Shown here piece by piece: positions 48,753 through 61,100 of a stretch of 64,000 bases of DNA; the stretch's first letter is position 1; the number at the start of each line of letters is the position of its first letter. A program made the position numbers and the translations under genes. Under the pieces are notes generated by a model. That model did no database searches and was not told the origin of the DNA. It worked only from the letters and a program-made list of their open reading frames with translations. Source of the DNA: Hyphodiscus hymeniophilus (taxonomy: Eukaryota; Ascomycota; Leotiomycetes; Helotiales; Hyphodiscaceae); NCBI GenBank assembly GCA_016508695.1, contig VNKQ01000010.1, forward strand, positions 434,001 through 498,000, written 5' to 3'.

Positions 48753-49347
48753 CTGCAACAACATCCTAAACGAATTTGATGATATAAACGCCACTATCCA
48801 GACTTGCAGAGGAGCACGAAGCCTTGAGTCTTTTACCTTTCAAGATATACCTCATTAAGCCACTTTGAGCGCTTTATTATGCCTGTATAATGCAAAATTT
48901 CCACAGGAGGTGGTGTCTGGAGAAAGACAGGATTAATGGCAGAGTTTTGGAAGACCTGGAAATAGGATTGGACTTTGAAGTAAATGACTAGGAACTTTCC
49001 AGGGAGCACATGAGAGAATCGCTGGCGCTGGACGGTAGAAAAGCACGATACCCTTTCCGCAATTGAGCATACTGTCGTTCTGGGTTATAGACCTTCTGAT
49101 CTGTTTGCGGTCTCTTCCAATGTGATGTATCAGTGAATTGAGACGGCATCGAAATTGAGAAAGACGTGCGGAGCGTCATTGGTTGATTTGATTTGCCTTC
49201 TATAAACACGCCTCCTACCTGATGTGCGCACCACTAGTATGTGAACTCAAATATTGGCTAATAAACCTACACCTTACTTTCGTAGCTCACACCCGTGAAA
49301 CAGAAGCTCCAAACTCAAACAGCGATGCGCCAAACACACCCCATATA
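48753..49347. other. Intergenic spacer
   Basis: About 600 nt between two same-strand genes. No gene or repeat was seen; it should hold the NDT80-type terminator and the DUF2011 promoter. Confidence 0.45.
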
Positions 49348-50248
49348 ATGTTCGACCTTCCGGACGCTAAATGGTTTGTCACATCCTTCCAAGATACTCT
49401 TATTAACTAATTTGGTTCCCAGGGTCCGCCGCAGCGATCTCTACAAGCGCTCACAGTCTGCATCTCCGAATCCATCGGAGCCAGATCCCCATCTTGAAGC
49501 CGAATTACGCGCTCGACTTGCCTCCATTTACGGTCCTCTTTCAGACCATCTCATTTCCGGAAGCGGTGCATACAACGAGCCGGCCGATTTCGATACTGAA
49601 GATAGGGCGTCAGTAGAGCACGGACAGCAGGAATTCGAATTCCGACTCTTCTCGACCTCTGGGGCTGGAAGATCAGTCAACGAGGAGGATGTAGTCGCGC
49701 AGAAAGTCCTGTTAAATGGAGATGACGAAGAAGACGGCGATGGTGGATTTGTGGTGAAGGATCGAAATCGAGGATACTACTTTGCTGAAAAGGCATTCGG
49801 AGAAAGGCAAATGGGCTTTGAGATTATGGCGCTGAGTGGGAATGATGTTTTGAGTCGCGCAAGGAGGAGGGCATGGGGATTAGAGGTGCCTTGGAGGGTC
49901 CGTGTTCTGCACGCTGGGAAGACAGAAGTTGGTGGAGTGCTGAATGAGATGGGTCCCGAAGAAAGGGAGAAGGATGCCAAACGACGGAGGCCAGGCAAGA
50001 AGCGAAGGATCACACTGAGACAACGACAGAAATTGAGGCAGGAGCTGCAGCAGCAGAAGAAAGCCGAGATGGAAGCGAAGGAGGAGGCTGAGAGAGAGAA
50101 GCGGACGAGGAGGAATAGGGAGAAGAAGGTCAAAAAGAAGATGAAGGAGAAGGCTAAGAAAGCTGATAGCACCATGGAGGTTGACAGTAATGGTACGGCG
50201 AATCTCAAAGAATATTCTAGTGTAGCTATGAAGGAAATTCCTGATTAA
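49348..50248 (+). CDS. DUF2011 fungal protein, highly charged, probably nuclear
   Basis: A 26-nt first exon (49348-49373, MFDLPDAK) and a second exon 49423-50248 join across a 49-nt intron with a CTAAT branch point, giving 283 residues. The MFDLPDAK-x-VRRSDL start is the hallmark of this fungus-specific family. The central part has F-x-LF and VPWRVRVLHAG motifs. The C-terminal third is almost entirely Lys/Arg/Glu/Gln (a long basic helix), which suggests nuclear or nucleolar location and RNA or ribosome-biogenesis work; no function is established to my knowledge. The open frame alone begins at 49376 inside the intron, giving a wrong N-terminus. Confidence 0.85.
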
Positions 50249-50705
50249 TAAATCACACTTCGAAGTAGCAATATCCCTTATCGGGCAAAGTCCTCCATAG
50301 ACTAGGTGGTCTGTCTGTAGAAGATAAGTTGTAGCGAAAGAGGACTTCGACCAACCATGTCAACATGGAGGACAGAAGAGTGCAATATGCTTGGTAATGA
50401 CAGTCAAATACTTCACTGAGCCATCTGTTCAAGATGCTGTACCTAATAAAGAGTCTTGTGGTTTTAAAGCCAATAATTGAGGCCAGGAATTTTCGCAGAG
50501 CTTACTACTGCCACACCATTAAGATTTATGGACTGCTTATCACAATCGTTGACGGACATAGCTTCAACCAACACGGTCAACGCAGCAAGCAAGATCTCAC
50601 CTCAATTCCTTTCTCTCCGACCCATTACGTTCATTCCGACCTTTCCTGACCTTTTAACGTCAGGATGAGGGTATCAAACGACTGAAAGGACCCAGAAACA
50701 CCGCC
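50249..50705. other. Intergenic spacer
   Basis: About 460 nt between DUF2011 and the STRIP-type gene; no gene seen. Confidence 0.45.
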
Positions 50706-53700
50706 ATGGCCTCTCTCTGGTCCAAATCAACCCCCGAGCCTCCAAAAGACAACGCAGATGTCGCAGACACAGGTCTTGCAGATGTTGGGCTCCCAGCTCC
50801 AGAACCGCCGGCCAGCGTGCCCATGGGGCGTCCACAGCTCCAGCGGGATCAACCTCAACCTCCCCCTCCACATCAGCCTCCTCCCCCACCGTCCCCACAG
50901 CAGGCCAATAACCCAAATGATTCTCTCTCACTGATGCAACTGCGCCGTATTGTTGCTGAATTTCCCAAAGTCGAGCCGACCTCATATGCTTTCAGCTACC
51001 AAGATACCGCGACTTTTGAAGAAGAGGTTGACGAATGGTTTTCCTACAATGATGCCGAGTTCAAGAGGTTACATCGCGCAAAGGACACATTCCAGAGGAG
51101 ATGGCAGAAGTTCTCTCGGAAGTCATGGCTCGAGGATGAAAAGAAACAACATACAAATTTTATCAGACAAGAGATCGAGGGGCTGCATGACGTGGATCTC
51201 CGAAGAAGGTGCAAAGGTCTCCAGACAATCTTGCATATCGTCCTCGGGGTGTGGAACGAGGCTGCTGGGTTAAAGTCTGCTGAGGCGGGAAAGCCAGATC
51301 CAAAGGGAAAGGGAGTAGCTGCAGAGGCGAAGAAGCAAGAAGATGGCGATACAGCCGAAAGAAAACCCAAAACGAAGGCTACGGCTCGACAACTTAAAGA
51401 AATGAAAGAGGGTGTTCTACTTATTTCGGAAGTTGGAGGCATAGCAGTTCTGTATCAAGTAATGCGAAACGCATTCAAGTGCCTTTGGTAAGCACCTTCC
51501 TTGCACCTTTTAGATTCCAGCTGATGATGAAAAGGGATGACGAGTTTCGAGAATCACAATTTCTGGAAGAGGATATTCCTTTCATTCAAGATGAATTGGA
51601 TAATGTCACGACCATCTTATATCTGATTCTTGAAGGCGTTCGGAATGACCCCAAAAATCTGGCGACTGCACGACTGAAGCTCTGTAAGTGTTCTTGATTG
51701 AAAGCTTCCCATATCTAATATCTTCAGTTGAGTTGAATCCCAGTCTCGTTGACTACTTCGTGACGATTACTGCGAGACTTCGATGGGACGAAGCCAACGA
51801 ACTACCGCAAACGAGAGTTCGTAATCCCCAGAAGTCTTTGACTCAATAAGCTGACACCTAGTAGATCTTCCTACTATTTTGGAAATCTCTTTTATTTGTT
51901 TTCGGCGGTACTGCAGAGATTGACTCGATCAAAAAGGCCACTGAAGAGTCAAGTAAGTTCAATGAAGGCGGTGCCAAAAACATCACCGCGTCTCCGCTGG
52001 ACTACCATATCTTCCGTCAAGAGATAACGTCCAAATACCCTGCATACACCCCGCCTCAACCTCTGATACCCCTCGAACCTGATAACAACTCGATCCTACC
52101 GCCACTCCCAAATCGGTCGAGAAGATCCAACGGAGCTAACGGCATCATCCCACCTCCAATGAATGTCAATAGTAGTGGTGCTTCCATTCTCCATCAACCT
52201 GTCCATATCGCAACACCAGCTCCATCTCCACCTCCATCACCACCCGTTGGAGGCAAAGCCGGAAAGAAGCAAAACTATCAGACCAATCAAAATTTCCCAT
52301 TCATGTATCCTCCATTGGACAGCACAAGCAACAGCGCTGGTGGAAAAGGGCCAGCTGGACTTCAGGAAATTTTAGTCGGTCGGAAATGGGAAGGAAGTGA
52401 CATCCCAAAATCGATTCTGGAAGCTGGTGAATTGTTCGCCAACAGAATGCGTATGACCAGAGCGATGCGCCAACTATGGGATGAACGAGAAAAGTTTTTG
52501 AAATTCGAGCGTGGTTGGGAAGATGAACGCGACGAAGATATAGAAGATTTTGACCTGGAAAAGGTCCTGGAAAAGAAATCGACCTTCCAAAATCCGAGAA
52601 CCATAGTCCCCGAAGTCGATTACGGGCCTAAAAAGGACATTAGCGAAGATTTCAAGCTCAAGCTAGATAGTGTGGAAAGTTTCTATGTAAGCCCTGGGTT
52701 GCTGACTACCTTGAAAGCTAGCTAATGATGAATAGCGTGAATCGATCCCTAATCTCCAGTCACTCGTGATTGTACTACTGAAGGCAGTATTGGCAAATGT
52801 CACGGCTCTCATCACGCAGCCAATGAGCCAACAGCAAGGTGGGCTGGCTTCAGGATACAGATCAGAAGTTAACCTTCGCGCAAATAGCGTGCAACAAAAT
52901 CGACAGCAAGATCCTGCTAACATACCTCTGCCAAACGCAGTCGATCTCTCAGATTTACCAATCGATGAGATCGAAGCAATGCGATCTCGGGAGATTACCG
53001 CAAAAGCTGTATCGGGTATTCTTCTTATCCTGCTGAAATGGTTCAAAGTTTCACGTAAGGATATTCGATCTTGCACAGACGCATCTGACATCTATAGATA
53101 TCCTGAAGTTCGAATATTTCACGCAACTCCTACTTGACTCGAATTATCTGCCGCTGGTCTTGAAGCTGTTTGCGCACCAAGAAATCGACAAAGTAGTCGA
53201 GAGCAAGACAGATCGCAATGACATGAGGTAAGTCATCCCTCCGCGTTCCCTTCTTCATACTTACCGCTGGTAGCTTCTTCGTATTCTGTAATGAGAACAG
53301 CAAACACGCACCAACCGAAACGGAGGCCGAAGGAGAAAGCGATGATGAAGCTGCGCCACCACCAATCAAAATGCGTCGCGAACTCCCTCTTGCGGTCCCA
53401 GAAGTCGAAGACAAGCTCCCCGCCCTTGCCTTCCAAGAAGGACAACATGCAGGAAAACGATCTATCCCAGCCGTCGACGAGTTGGGCTACCCGACGAGCG
53501 ACCAACCGTCCGAACCCATCACCGAATTCTCGTGGCGCAATTTCTTTTCCAGCATCAACTTCTTGCGAGTCATGCAGAAGATATGCAAAAGCAAAGCACA
53601 TCGCAATTTACTACTCGTACAATACAAATCGTCTAACATCCTCAAAAAGTCACTCAAAGTCCCACAATCAGAACTACGACTGTACACGCTCAAACTCTTC

Positions 53701-54060
53701 AAAAATCAAGTCCCATATTGCGGTCGCAAATGGCGACAGGGCAACATGCGCGTCATCACAGCCGTGTACTTACACTGCCGCCCTGAATTACGAGACGATT
53801 GGTTAGCTGGCAGCGATGTCGACGCCGAAGTTGAAGAGGCACTCCCGCTCGAGCAAGCGTTAAGAGCATTGACACATTGGCACAACATCAAGCGATACCC
53901 GGATCAAATGGGCGCGGACACAAAGTTGTTAGAAGAGGAGCATGACTTTTTTGTCCGAGAGCTGGAGCGGATGGAATGGGTAGATGATATGAGCGGCGAA
54001 GGCGAGAGCGTGGCAGATAGTGGATGGGACGGGATGGGCAATGGGTTGTCATCATGGTAG
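50706..54060 (+). CDS. ham-2: STRIPAK complex protein, STRIP1/Far11/HAM-2 homologue
   Basis: Seven exons (50706-51487, 51535-51683, 51728-51816, 51865-52686, 52736-53054, 53098-53227, 53274-54060), all in phase, give 1,025 residues. After a Pro-rich N-terminus comes the N1221-like region (LRRIVAEFP, YAFSYQDTATFEEEVDEWFS, ISEVGGIAVLYQVMRNAFK), then a disordered Pro/Ser insert, then the DUF3402 region with helical blocks (GILLILLKWFKVS, FEYFTQLLLDSNYLPLVLKL, NFFSSINFLRVMQKICKSK, LKLFKNQVPYCGRKWRQGNM). In Neurospora, HAM-2 belongs to the striatin phosphatase/kinase complex at the nuclear envelope and is required for hyphal fusion and sexual development; yeast Far11 does the same for pheromone arrest. 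Length is close to HAM-2. No defect was seen. Confidence 0.92.
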
Positions 54061-55340
54061 GACTTGTCAGTCTCCGGTATCGTAGTCGTTGTTGGAACAA
54101 CACGGCTACTAAGAGGCAATGCGTTGCGGGGACGCATGACGCATTAATGTCGAAACGCATAATGGAGGGTGTTGAACTCCCCGACCGCTTCCACGTCTCT
54201 TGCCGTGCCCCGGCGTCTTGTTGCACGTCGCATTTAAATCTCCGAGAAAAGCAATCGGACAGCCCATTTTCTTGTTCTGCTGATCGGGGATTAAATTCGC
54301 GTCTTATAGGGAAGAAGGTTTCGTTGTGTGCGCAGGGGTCGATGAATAGGGGCCGAATTAATGATTCACGTCTCTAAAGCACGGTCTACCAAGTGGTACA
54401 TTCCGTCTCGATCCAAGAGGTAATTCCGGATGTTTGTTCTCTTTGAGATGAGTTCTTCTCCAGCGCATTTCCATTCCTTATCTGGAGCCTTGGGAGCAAT
54501 TACGAGGTCTCATGTTAGCACAACTTGGCAGGGAGAAGTCCGATCGACTTCCTCGCAGCGGAAGCACCGCAGTCAGACCAAACCTCCCGGCGAGGACTTT
54601 TGAGGTCATAGTATGAATCGCGCTTGCTCATAATCCTAAAAATTCATGACTTTGCTTGCCTTCTTCCGCATCGTCCTTCGTACTACCCACGAACATGGGT
54701 CGTCAAGTTGCCCTTGTTTGTTGGCGCTTATTCCTCAAGCGGAGAGGCGAGTTGCGTGGCGGCGCGAGGCACAGGTCTCTCCCAATATGAGATGAGAAGA
54801 ATCGGAGCTTGTATTAGTCTGCTTCCTTCCCTTCATGTGGGCTGGTTTTGAAGCCGAATCTATACCGTTTAATGATCTGGTCAATACGTTTCCCTGCACG
54901 GGTGGTCCGGGAGAATCTCGGAATGATGCGCAGTGCAAATCAGAAGTTTCGATACTGTGTCCTTACCATTCCAGTATTGGATCTCTCCAGGTGTCCTCGT
55001 CTGCATCAGTTACCCTGTTGCCAGTCATCGTAAACTATGTATCACGTGACAAAAGCACACCTTTTCCTGGCACAACTCCTAGACAACACGCTGAAATTCA
55101 AGTCATTTTGGCTGTAGTAGGGACGTGTGTTATGGTATCTACAGTTTGAGGTCCTCGAAATCTCGAAGTCCTTGATGGGTCGTTTTTCTGCCCCTGTCTT
55201 GGCTGAGTTGGCTTATGGGCGCGAACCTGAACCTTCTTCAGCCTCCTCTTCTTGGGCAATCTTTCCACCCCAATCTCCTCCCACCAAAGGAAAGAACCAT
55301 TGATCTCAAGACTACACAAATCTCCACACGAGCCACCGGA
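54061..55340. other. Convergent intergenic region
   Basis: About 1.3 kb between the 3' ends of the HAM-2 and Zn2Cys6 genes. Long frames on the plus strand beyond 55215 are shadows of the minus-strand Zn2Cys6 coding sequence. A TCACGTGA palindrome lies near 55042. Confidence 0.45.
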
Positions 55341-56883
55341 TTAAATGCCAGCCTCACAAGCGAAGAAATCGACCTCGTCAAACCTGTTCTGCCAATACCC
55401 AATCTGCGCCTGCTCGCACAATTCCCGTGCCGCGAACCTCTCAGCCGCCTCGTCCGACATCTTCTCCATCGTAGCGTTCATCCTCCTCAGGCAGGTCTCC
55501 GCAAGGCAATCCGAGAACCTCGCCGGGAAGAGAGGCATCGCCGCCAGGGCCAGTGCGAAGAACTGGCAATTGAGCAGAAGCTGCTCGTCCGCGCCTCCAG
55601 GCCCAAGCTCGATCCAGAACAGCCACTTGCGCAGCATGGTCAGCTTATCGAAGACGGCGGCTTCGAGGGTGCAGAAGCATGCTTCTTCGACGAAGCCGGC
55701 CACCTTCTCGAGCTCGGCGAACCCCACAATGTACCAGGTCGTAGATCCCATTATATACTTGGTGCTGGAGATGGCATCTAGAACGGCGACGACGCGCTCG
55801 TGTACTCCGGAGCGATCTCGCGGAGAAGTCTCTACGGCATCGGGACGGGTGACGAAATCGCGGAAGTTGAAACGGTCGGTCAGGAGGTCCGGGTAGGCGG
55901 TCGTGAGGTGCTCCTTCTTGATATATGACAAGGCCTAACGAGTTAGTAGGCACGCGTTAATCGCAGTTCATTTGCAGCTTACTTTTGAATATCCATTTAC
56001 AAACACTTCCAATTGTTCCCTGTACCTGATTAATCCGGTGGCATGGGTGGGTGGGAAGGCAGGAGACCGCTGCGCATACCAATTCTCTGCCGACGAGGCC
56101 AGCCAGATGGAAGCTGTGACCAGAGCATCCACACTCGACGGCGACAGATTCTCAATCTCCTCCTTTATCAACTTGAACGCCGCACAGCTATGCGTAAGAG
56201 CTATCTCCCTAGAAGAGACACTCTTCGTTTCCTGATGGTGAATAAGAGCGCCGAAAGAGGCATGTGCGTATTTGACGCTCTTGAATCGCGATCCCAGGTA
56301 ATTGAACCTTTTCCGGAAATCAACGCCATGAAATCCTCTGAATCACAATTCAGGAGAAGGGGCTTACCGGGGGAGATACTCGTACAGGATCGTCGACAGG
56401 CACGTCTGCGGCCACGGCCTGCTGCTGAAGATCTTGTACGTCTGGATCATCACGTCGACGGTCGCGGTCGAGAGTCCCCTCTGGTGGCCGGGAGCGAGCT
56501 CGATCGCGTGCTGGTGCGGCTTGTTCGCAGCGACCCATTCCTGCTGCGTAGCAGCCTGGGATGCGGGAAACACACTCGCGAGTCCCCCTCCCTTGCCCAC
56601 GAAGGCCGGGCTGGGATGCTCCTCAGGGGCACTTTCCGAGAACCTGCATACGCGCCCCAGGCGGACACAGTTTCGACTGTTTGCTCGTTGGTGGTGGATC
56701 AAAGTGGCCGCGTCGACGAAGTCTTCCTCCGACGCTCGCAGCTGGTGGGAATGGCGGGGATGGGATGGGATGTGGAGCGGTGGAGTCTTACCAGAAAGGA
56801 CGTCTCTCGTCGCAGCGTACATGGCGTTGTTTGCAAGTCAAGCAACCACTTTTGGAGCGGGCATAGTTTCTACGTCGAATCAT
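55341..56883 (-). CDS. Zn(II)2Cys6 fungal transcription factor
   Basis: Five exons by hand: 56792-56883, 56368-56676, 56080-56337, 55983-56019, 55341-55934, about 429 residues. The binuclear zinc cluster is split by the first intron (56677-56791): CLTCKQRHVRCDERRPF then CRNCVRLGRVC, perfect C-x2-C-x6-C-x6-C-x2-C-x6-C spacing, preceded by a basic RRRNYARSK lead. The rest is a helical fungal-specific regulatory domain (MIQTYKIFSSRPWP, HASFGALIHHQE, LVTASIWLASSAENW, NGYSKALSYIKKEHL). The junction near 56337-56367 is uncertain: a 30-nt intron keeps a plausible KRFNYLGSRFKSV segment, while splicing to 56277 skips it. The 60-nt intron at 56020-56079 can also be read through. Targets are unknown. 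Confidence 0.82.
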
Positions 56884-57933
56884 CCTCTGATAGAAGAGAG
56901 GTGAAAAGGGGACAGATTTGGTGACGAACTTCGAGTTTGCACCGTGATTCCGTGGATTTCAAAATGGATTAAGGAGAGACATGAGTTGTTTAAGTAATAT
57001 CCAGAGGACCGATTTTCAGCTTGAGCTCAGACCTTTAGTCTACAGATCTATCTTGCATCACCGTATGGCTAGTCAACCCCTGACTGATTCACGTATATAG
57101 ATAGAGTCATACTGCAAATAAGACTGACCCCTCGGCCGCAAGAGGTAAGGTAGCCAGCCATAGGGCGAATATAGAGTTATAATGCAGGACAAGCGGCAAT
57201 CTTCCTCGTGTCCGATCACCACTAAGCAATTCGAGGACTACACCGTCCAAGCCTCATCTCATTCCTGTCCTGTCAGGGACAACTTGGCGAGACATCCCTA
57301 TACCATAACGCGTGATCCGAAAGGAGATGCAGTAACAGACCCCGGAAAGAGTTTGATGGTTGGCAGTTCTGACAGACCTGGCGGCGCGGATCGTGTAGGC
57401 GCTCGATGCGGTAAGGTGGCTTTGGTTATAGTGGCGGTAGCCAATCAGGTCTTCGCTACGCATAAAAGCAAGAACAATTCTCGCATCCTTTCGCAACATA
57501 GGAACACATCCAAGGTGAACTGGATAATAGGACCTTGATGGCAAACCTAAAAGCATCCAATTCTCGAGTTTCGCGCTCATACGCAATGTCAACCAGTCCC
57601 GACGCTTCACGGCTTCGGCATTGTCTTTCGGATCTGGCAAGGGAGAGTTCCCTTTGGATTTTGAAAGTTGTAAAGGTCTGACATAAATATCGGGATGTAA
57701 TGTTCTCGCGACCTTCGTATGAGTATCACTCCAGAATTAAAAATTCCGTGGTCATACTTCTTAGATCACTGAGGTCGTCCGGTTATCAGATAGCTCAGGA
57801 ACGAAGCTCGAACGAAGCTCGAAGATCGAAAGCCAGAGGTCGCCTACCCTTTGGAGGGCAGTGGATGTGACAATGTGCTAGCATATCCTTCTCGTTTCCG
57901 AACTTTGAAAAGGTCACTTTATCTCTCCAGTAA
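56884..57933. other. Intergenic region before the retrotransposon
   Basis: About 1 kb. It contains a short tandem repeat of AACGAAGCTCG (two copies near 57800) and short unsupported frames, among them 57182-57538 on the plus strand. It ends in the CAAAT target site of the element. Confidence 0.45.
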
Positions 57934-57938
57934 CAAAT

Positions 57939-58131
57939 TATTAGAAGTTACGATTCAAGTGGAAGTATTGCATCAGGAATAGCACTAAGTAATTGAGTTG
58001 AATTAATTAAATAGTAATATAGTAAGAAGAACTAGAGTTAAGCTTAAGGTTCTTCGCTAGTTACAATTATATAACGCGCTAAGCCCGATTAGAGAGGTCT
58101 ATGCGGGTAGAAGGAATCCTATATTCTAATA
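57939..58131 (-). repeat. Left LTR (3' LTR of the Copia element)
   Basis: 193 bp, beginning TATTAGAAGTTACG (original TG mutated to TA) and ending CTAATA. It matches the right LTR except for about 20 transitions. Its inner two-thirds are RIP-mutated while its outer third is not. Confidence 0.93.
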
Positions 58132-58140
58132 CACCCCTAT
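58132..58140 (-). other. Polypurine tract of the Copia element
   Basis: On the minus strand the bases directly before the 3' LTR read ATAGGGGTG, the purine run that primes plus-strand DNA synthesis. It is short and partly mutated. Confidence 0.6.
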
Positions 58141-61100
58141 TTCTAATACCCGCGGGTATAAGAAACAAGCTAATTTGTATGAGATATTAGTATCCTTTGT
58201 AATTCTTAGATTCTCTTCTAAATTTCCTATATACCCCTAGAAATTAGGTATTAGCCGGGTATAACAAATAGCGCAAAAACAAGGTCTATCGACAATTTAA
58301 ACTATATCGAATATAGTATTAAAATATAAGAATAATATTAGTACTAAATATAACGATATCTAATAAGAATATAAGTATTAATTTAAGTACTTATAAAAAC
58401 TATAACTTATTAGATAACGTTATATTAATATTTTCGCAAAATTAATCGATTCTTATTCTTATTTCCTTATTCTTAGAATTCGTATATAATTAGGTTTAAT
58501 TATCGTAAGAATTCGGCGTAAGTTATAGCAAGTAGAGCCTTTGTGAGACCGTTTGCCTTTATCTTCTTAATATTAATATACTAGACGTCGATATTACTAA
58601 GTTAAATCTCTTATCGAGTATAATAGTATTTGACTATAATATACTTAGTCTTCGAGTATAATTCTAGATTCTCTATAAGTACTAATATACTTTAATTATT
58701 ATAAAATATCTTAACCTTTTTAGTATTATCGCTAAGTTAATTAATCTCCTTAAAGAACTATCTTAATTAGGTTACTAATATAATATAAGAAGCTAACGTA
58801 ACGTATTCCGATTTGAGAGTTAATTGCGTAATAATAGTCTATCTCTTTAATTGAGACGCAATAATACTACTTGCAAAGATATATAGTATGCCTTAAGTTA
58901 ATTAAAAGGTATCTCTATAATTAATAAAATCGGTATTAATATAACTTATTAACTTTATATTATTATAAAATTTGCTTTGCCGCTATAATATATTATTTTA
59001 ACGGGTTTATAAAGAATCGATAAAGTATTACTATTACAAACGTAATATTAGGTCTTATTTGAGTAATATAAAACATCTCTAAGCTAATAATAAATTAGTA
59101 CTTGTAAATCTCTTCTTTTGTCGCTTAGTATAAGTTCGGTACTATATCTTTTATAGTATTAACCTTTATAAGAGTATTAACTAGGTTATAATTCTCTATA
59201 CCGAATCTCTTTAAAACCTTTTTAATATACAAGTTTTGTATTAAGTATATTAAGTGTTTAGTATAGTTTTAAACGATTCGAATACTATAGTAATACTATA
59301 TTAGACTTAGGTTTTCAACCTTAAAATAAGTAGTTAAATTAGCCTTAAATTTGGCTAGATCTTTACTACCTTTTAAGGCAATTAAGAAGTCGTTAATATA
59401 TATACTAACGATTATCTTAGTAATCGAATTAATATATATACAATTGTTAGAAATTAATATAGTAAAACCTATTTTATTAAGAACCTTACGTAAAGTCTCG
59501 TACTAGAGTCTAGGCGATTACTTAAGACTATAAATCGATTTAAGTAGTCTGCAAATCTATTCCTTTAAGAGTTATACTCTATTGCGTGCGTAACTAGGTA
59601 GTAATTCCCTATAAACTATACTATTAATTTAACTATTTAAAAACGCCGCAATAATATCTATTTAATTAAGATCTAGGTTAAATATTACTACAAGTATAAT
59701 AAGGATTTTCTAAGAGGTATTTTTACAAACGCTAGCGTAGGTTTAATTATAATTAATACCTTCTTTCTAGCGAAACCCTTATAAAACGTATTGGGATTTG
59801 TACTTTTTAATAAAGCTATTCTTATCTTTTTTAGTCTTAAATACTAGCTTACCTCCTAATACTTTATATCCTAAGAGTACCTTTAATCTCTTTATTACTT
59901 CTTAAGTACTATTATTATTGTAATTAATATACTTAGTCTTAATCGAGGTTTGCTAGTATAGTGCGTTAAGTCTAGAAAGCGCTTCTTTAATAGTTTAAGG
60001 GTTATTAGAAAGCGTAATAAAGGCAATTAATTTAAAGGCAATCTTATAAGAATAAAGTATATTATTCTTAGTACGTAATCGAGTTATTCTTTTAAATTCT
60101 AGCTTTTATTTATATATCTTCTTCTTTCTAACCTTCTTAATAGTATTAAAACTATTATTAGTAGTATTAGTAACGTTAGTACTACTCTTTAATATAGCGG
60201 TTTAATTGTCGTCCAATAGTTAGAATAGCCTATACTTATTGTTATCCTTTAGTAGTTTAATACTATAATTATAATTAAGTAGTACTACTAATTGTCTAGG
60301 AGTCTCTAGAATATTAATTTGCGGCTATAAGATCTCCTTAATAATAGGAACCTATATATCTAGAGTTTGTATAATACCTTTACCCTTATTGTTATAAGAT
60401 CTTAGTATAACGTTAGAAAGTAAAGGAAGTACTAGAATTACTAATTCCGGCGCCGATTTATTAAATTTAATATTAGAAGATCTAACGATCTTATCGCCTT
60501 TACATATAGGGATATAGATTTAATAGATATACTCCCCCTTATAACTAATTAAAATCCCTACTTTAATATAAGGAACTATCTTCCGGCTAAGGGTTTTATC
60601 TTAGATAAGAATTTGTATATAAGCCTTATAACCTAATACTTGAAAATAAGAGACTAAGAGAACATAATCGATACTAGGCTCTACTTGATTTATAAAGGCT
60701 TAATATAAAGTTATGCCTTTAAGTGCCTTTATTATAATACGATTTATAATTATAACTACTACTTTTAGGATTTCCGGCCAAAGGAAATCGGGGGTTCCTA
60801 TTTTAATTATAATAGTACATACTCTCTTTACGAGTATACGAATTAATCGTTTAGAGGTAAAATCTTACTTTAAAGTATAAAGAGTAGTAATCTCAAGATT
60901 AGCCCTAATACGTTAAGTTAAGACTTTAATCTAATTAATTATAAATTCCTTATTACCGTCGATTCGAAAGCTACTAATATTAATATTATATTATACGTCA
61001 AAGTACTTAATAATCTACTTGACTACGTTAAACGCTTAGCCCTTATATTTGTAAATCTAAACCTATCGCGTAATACTAGTATTATTAGTATAAACTATAG

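Noticed and set aside
55215..56924. Several plus-strand ORFs of 100-290 codons
   Set aside because: They mirror the minus-strand Zn2Cys6 gene, which has the intact zinc cluster and consistent splice phases.
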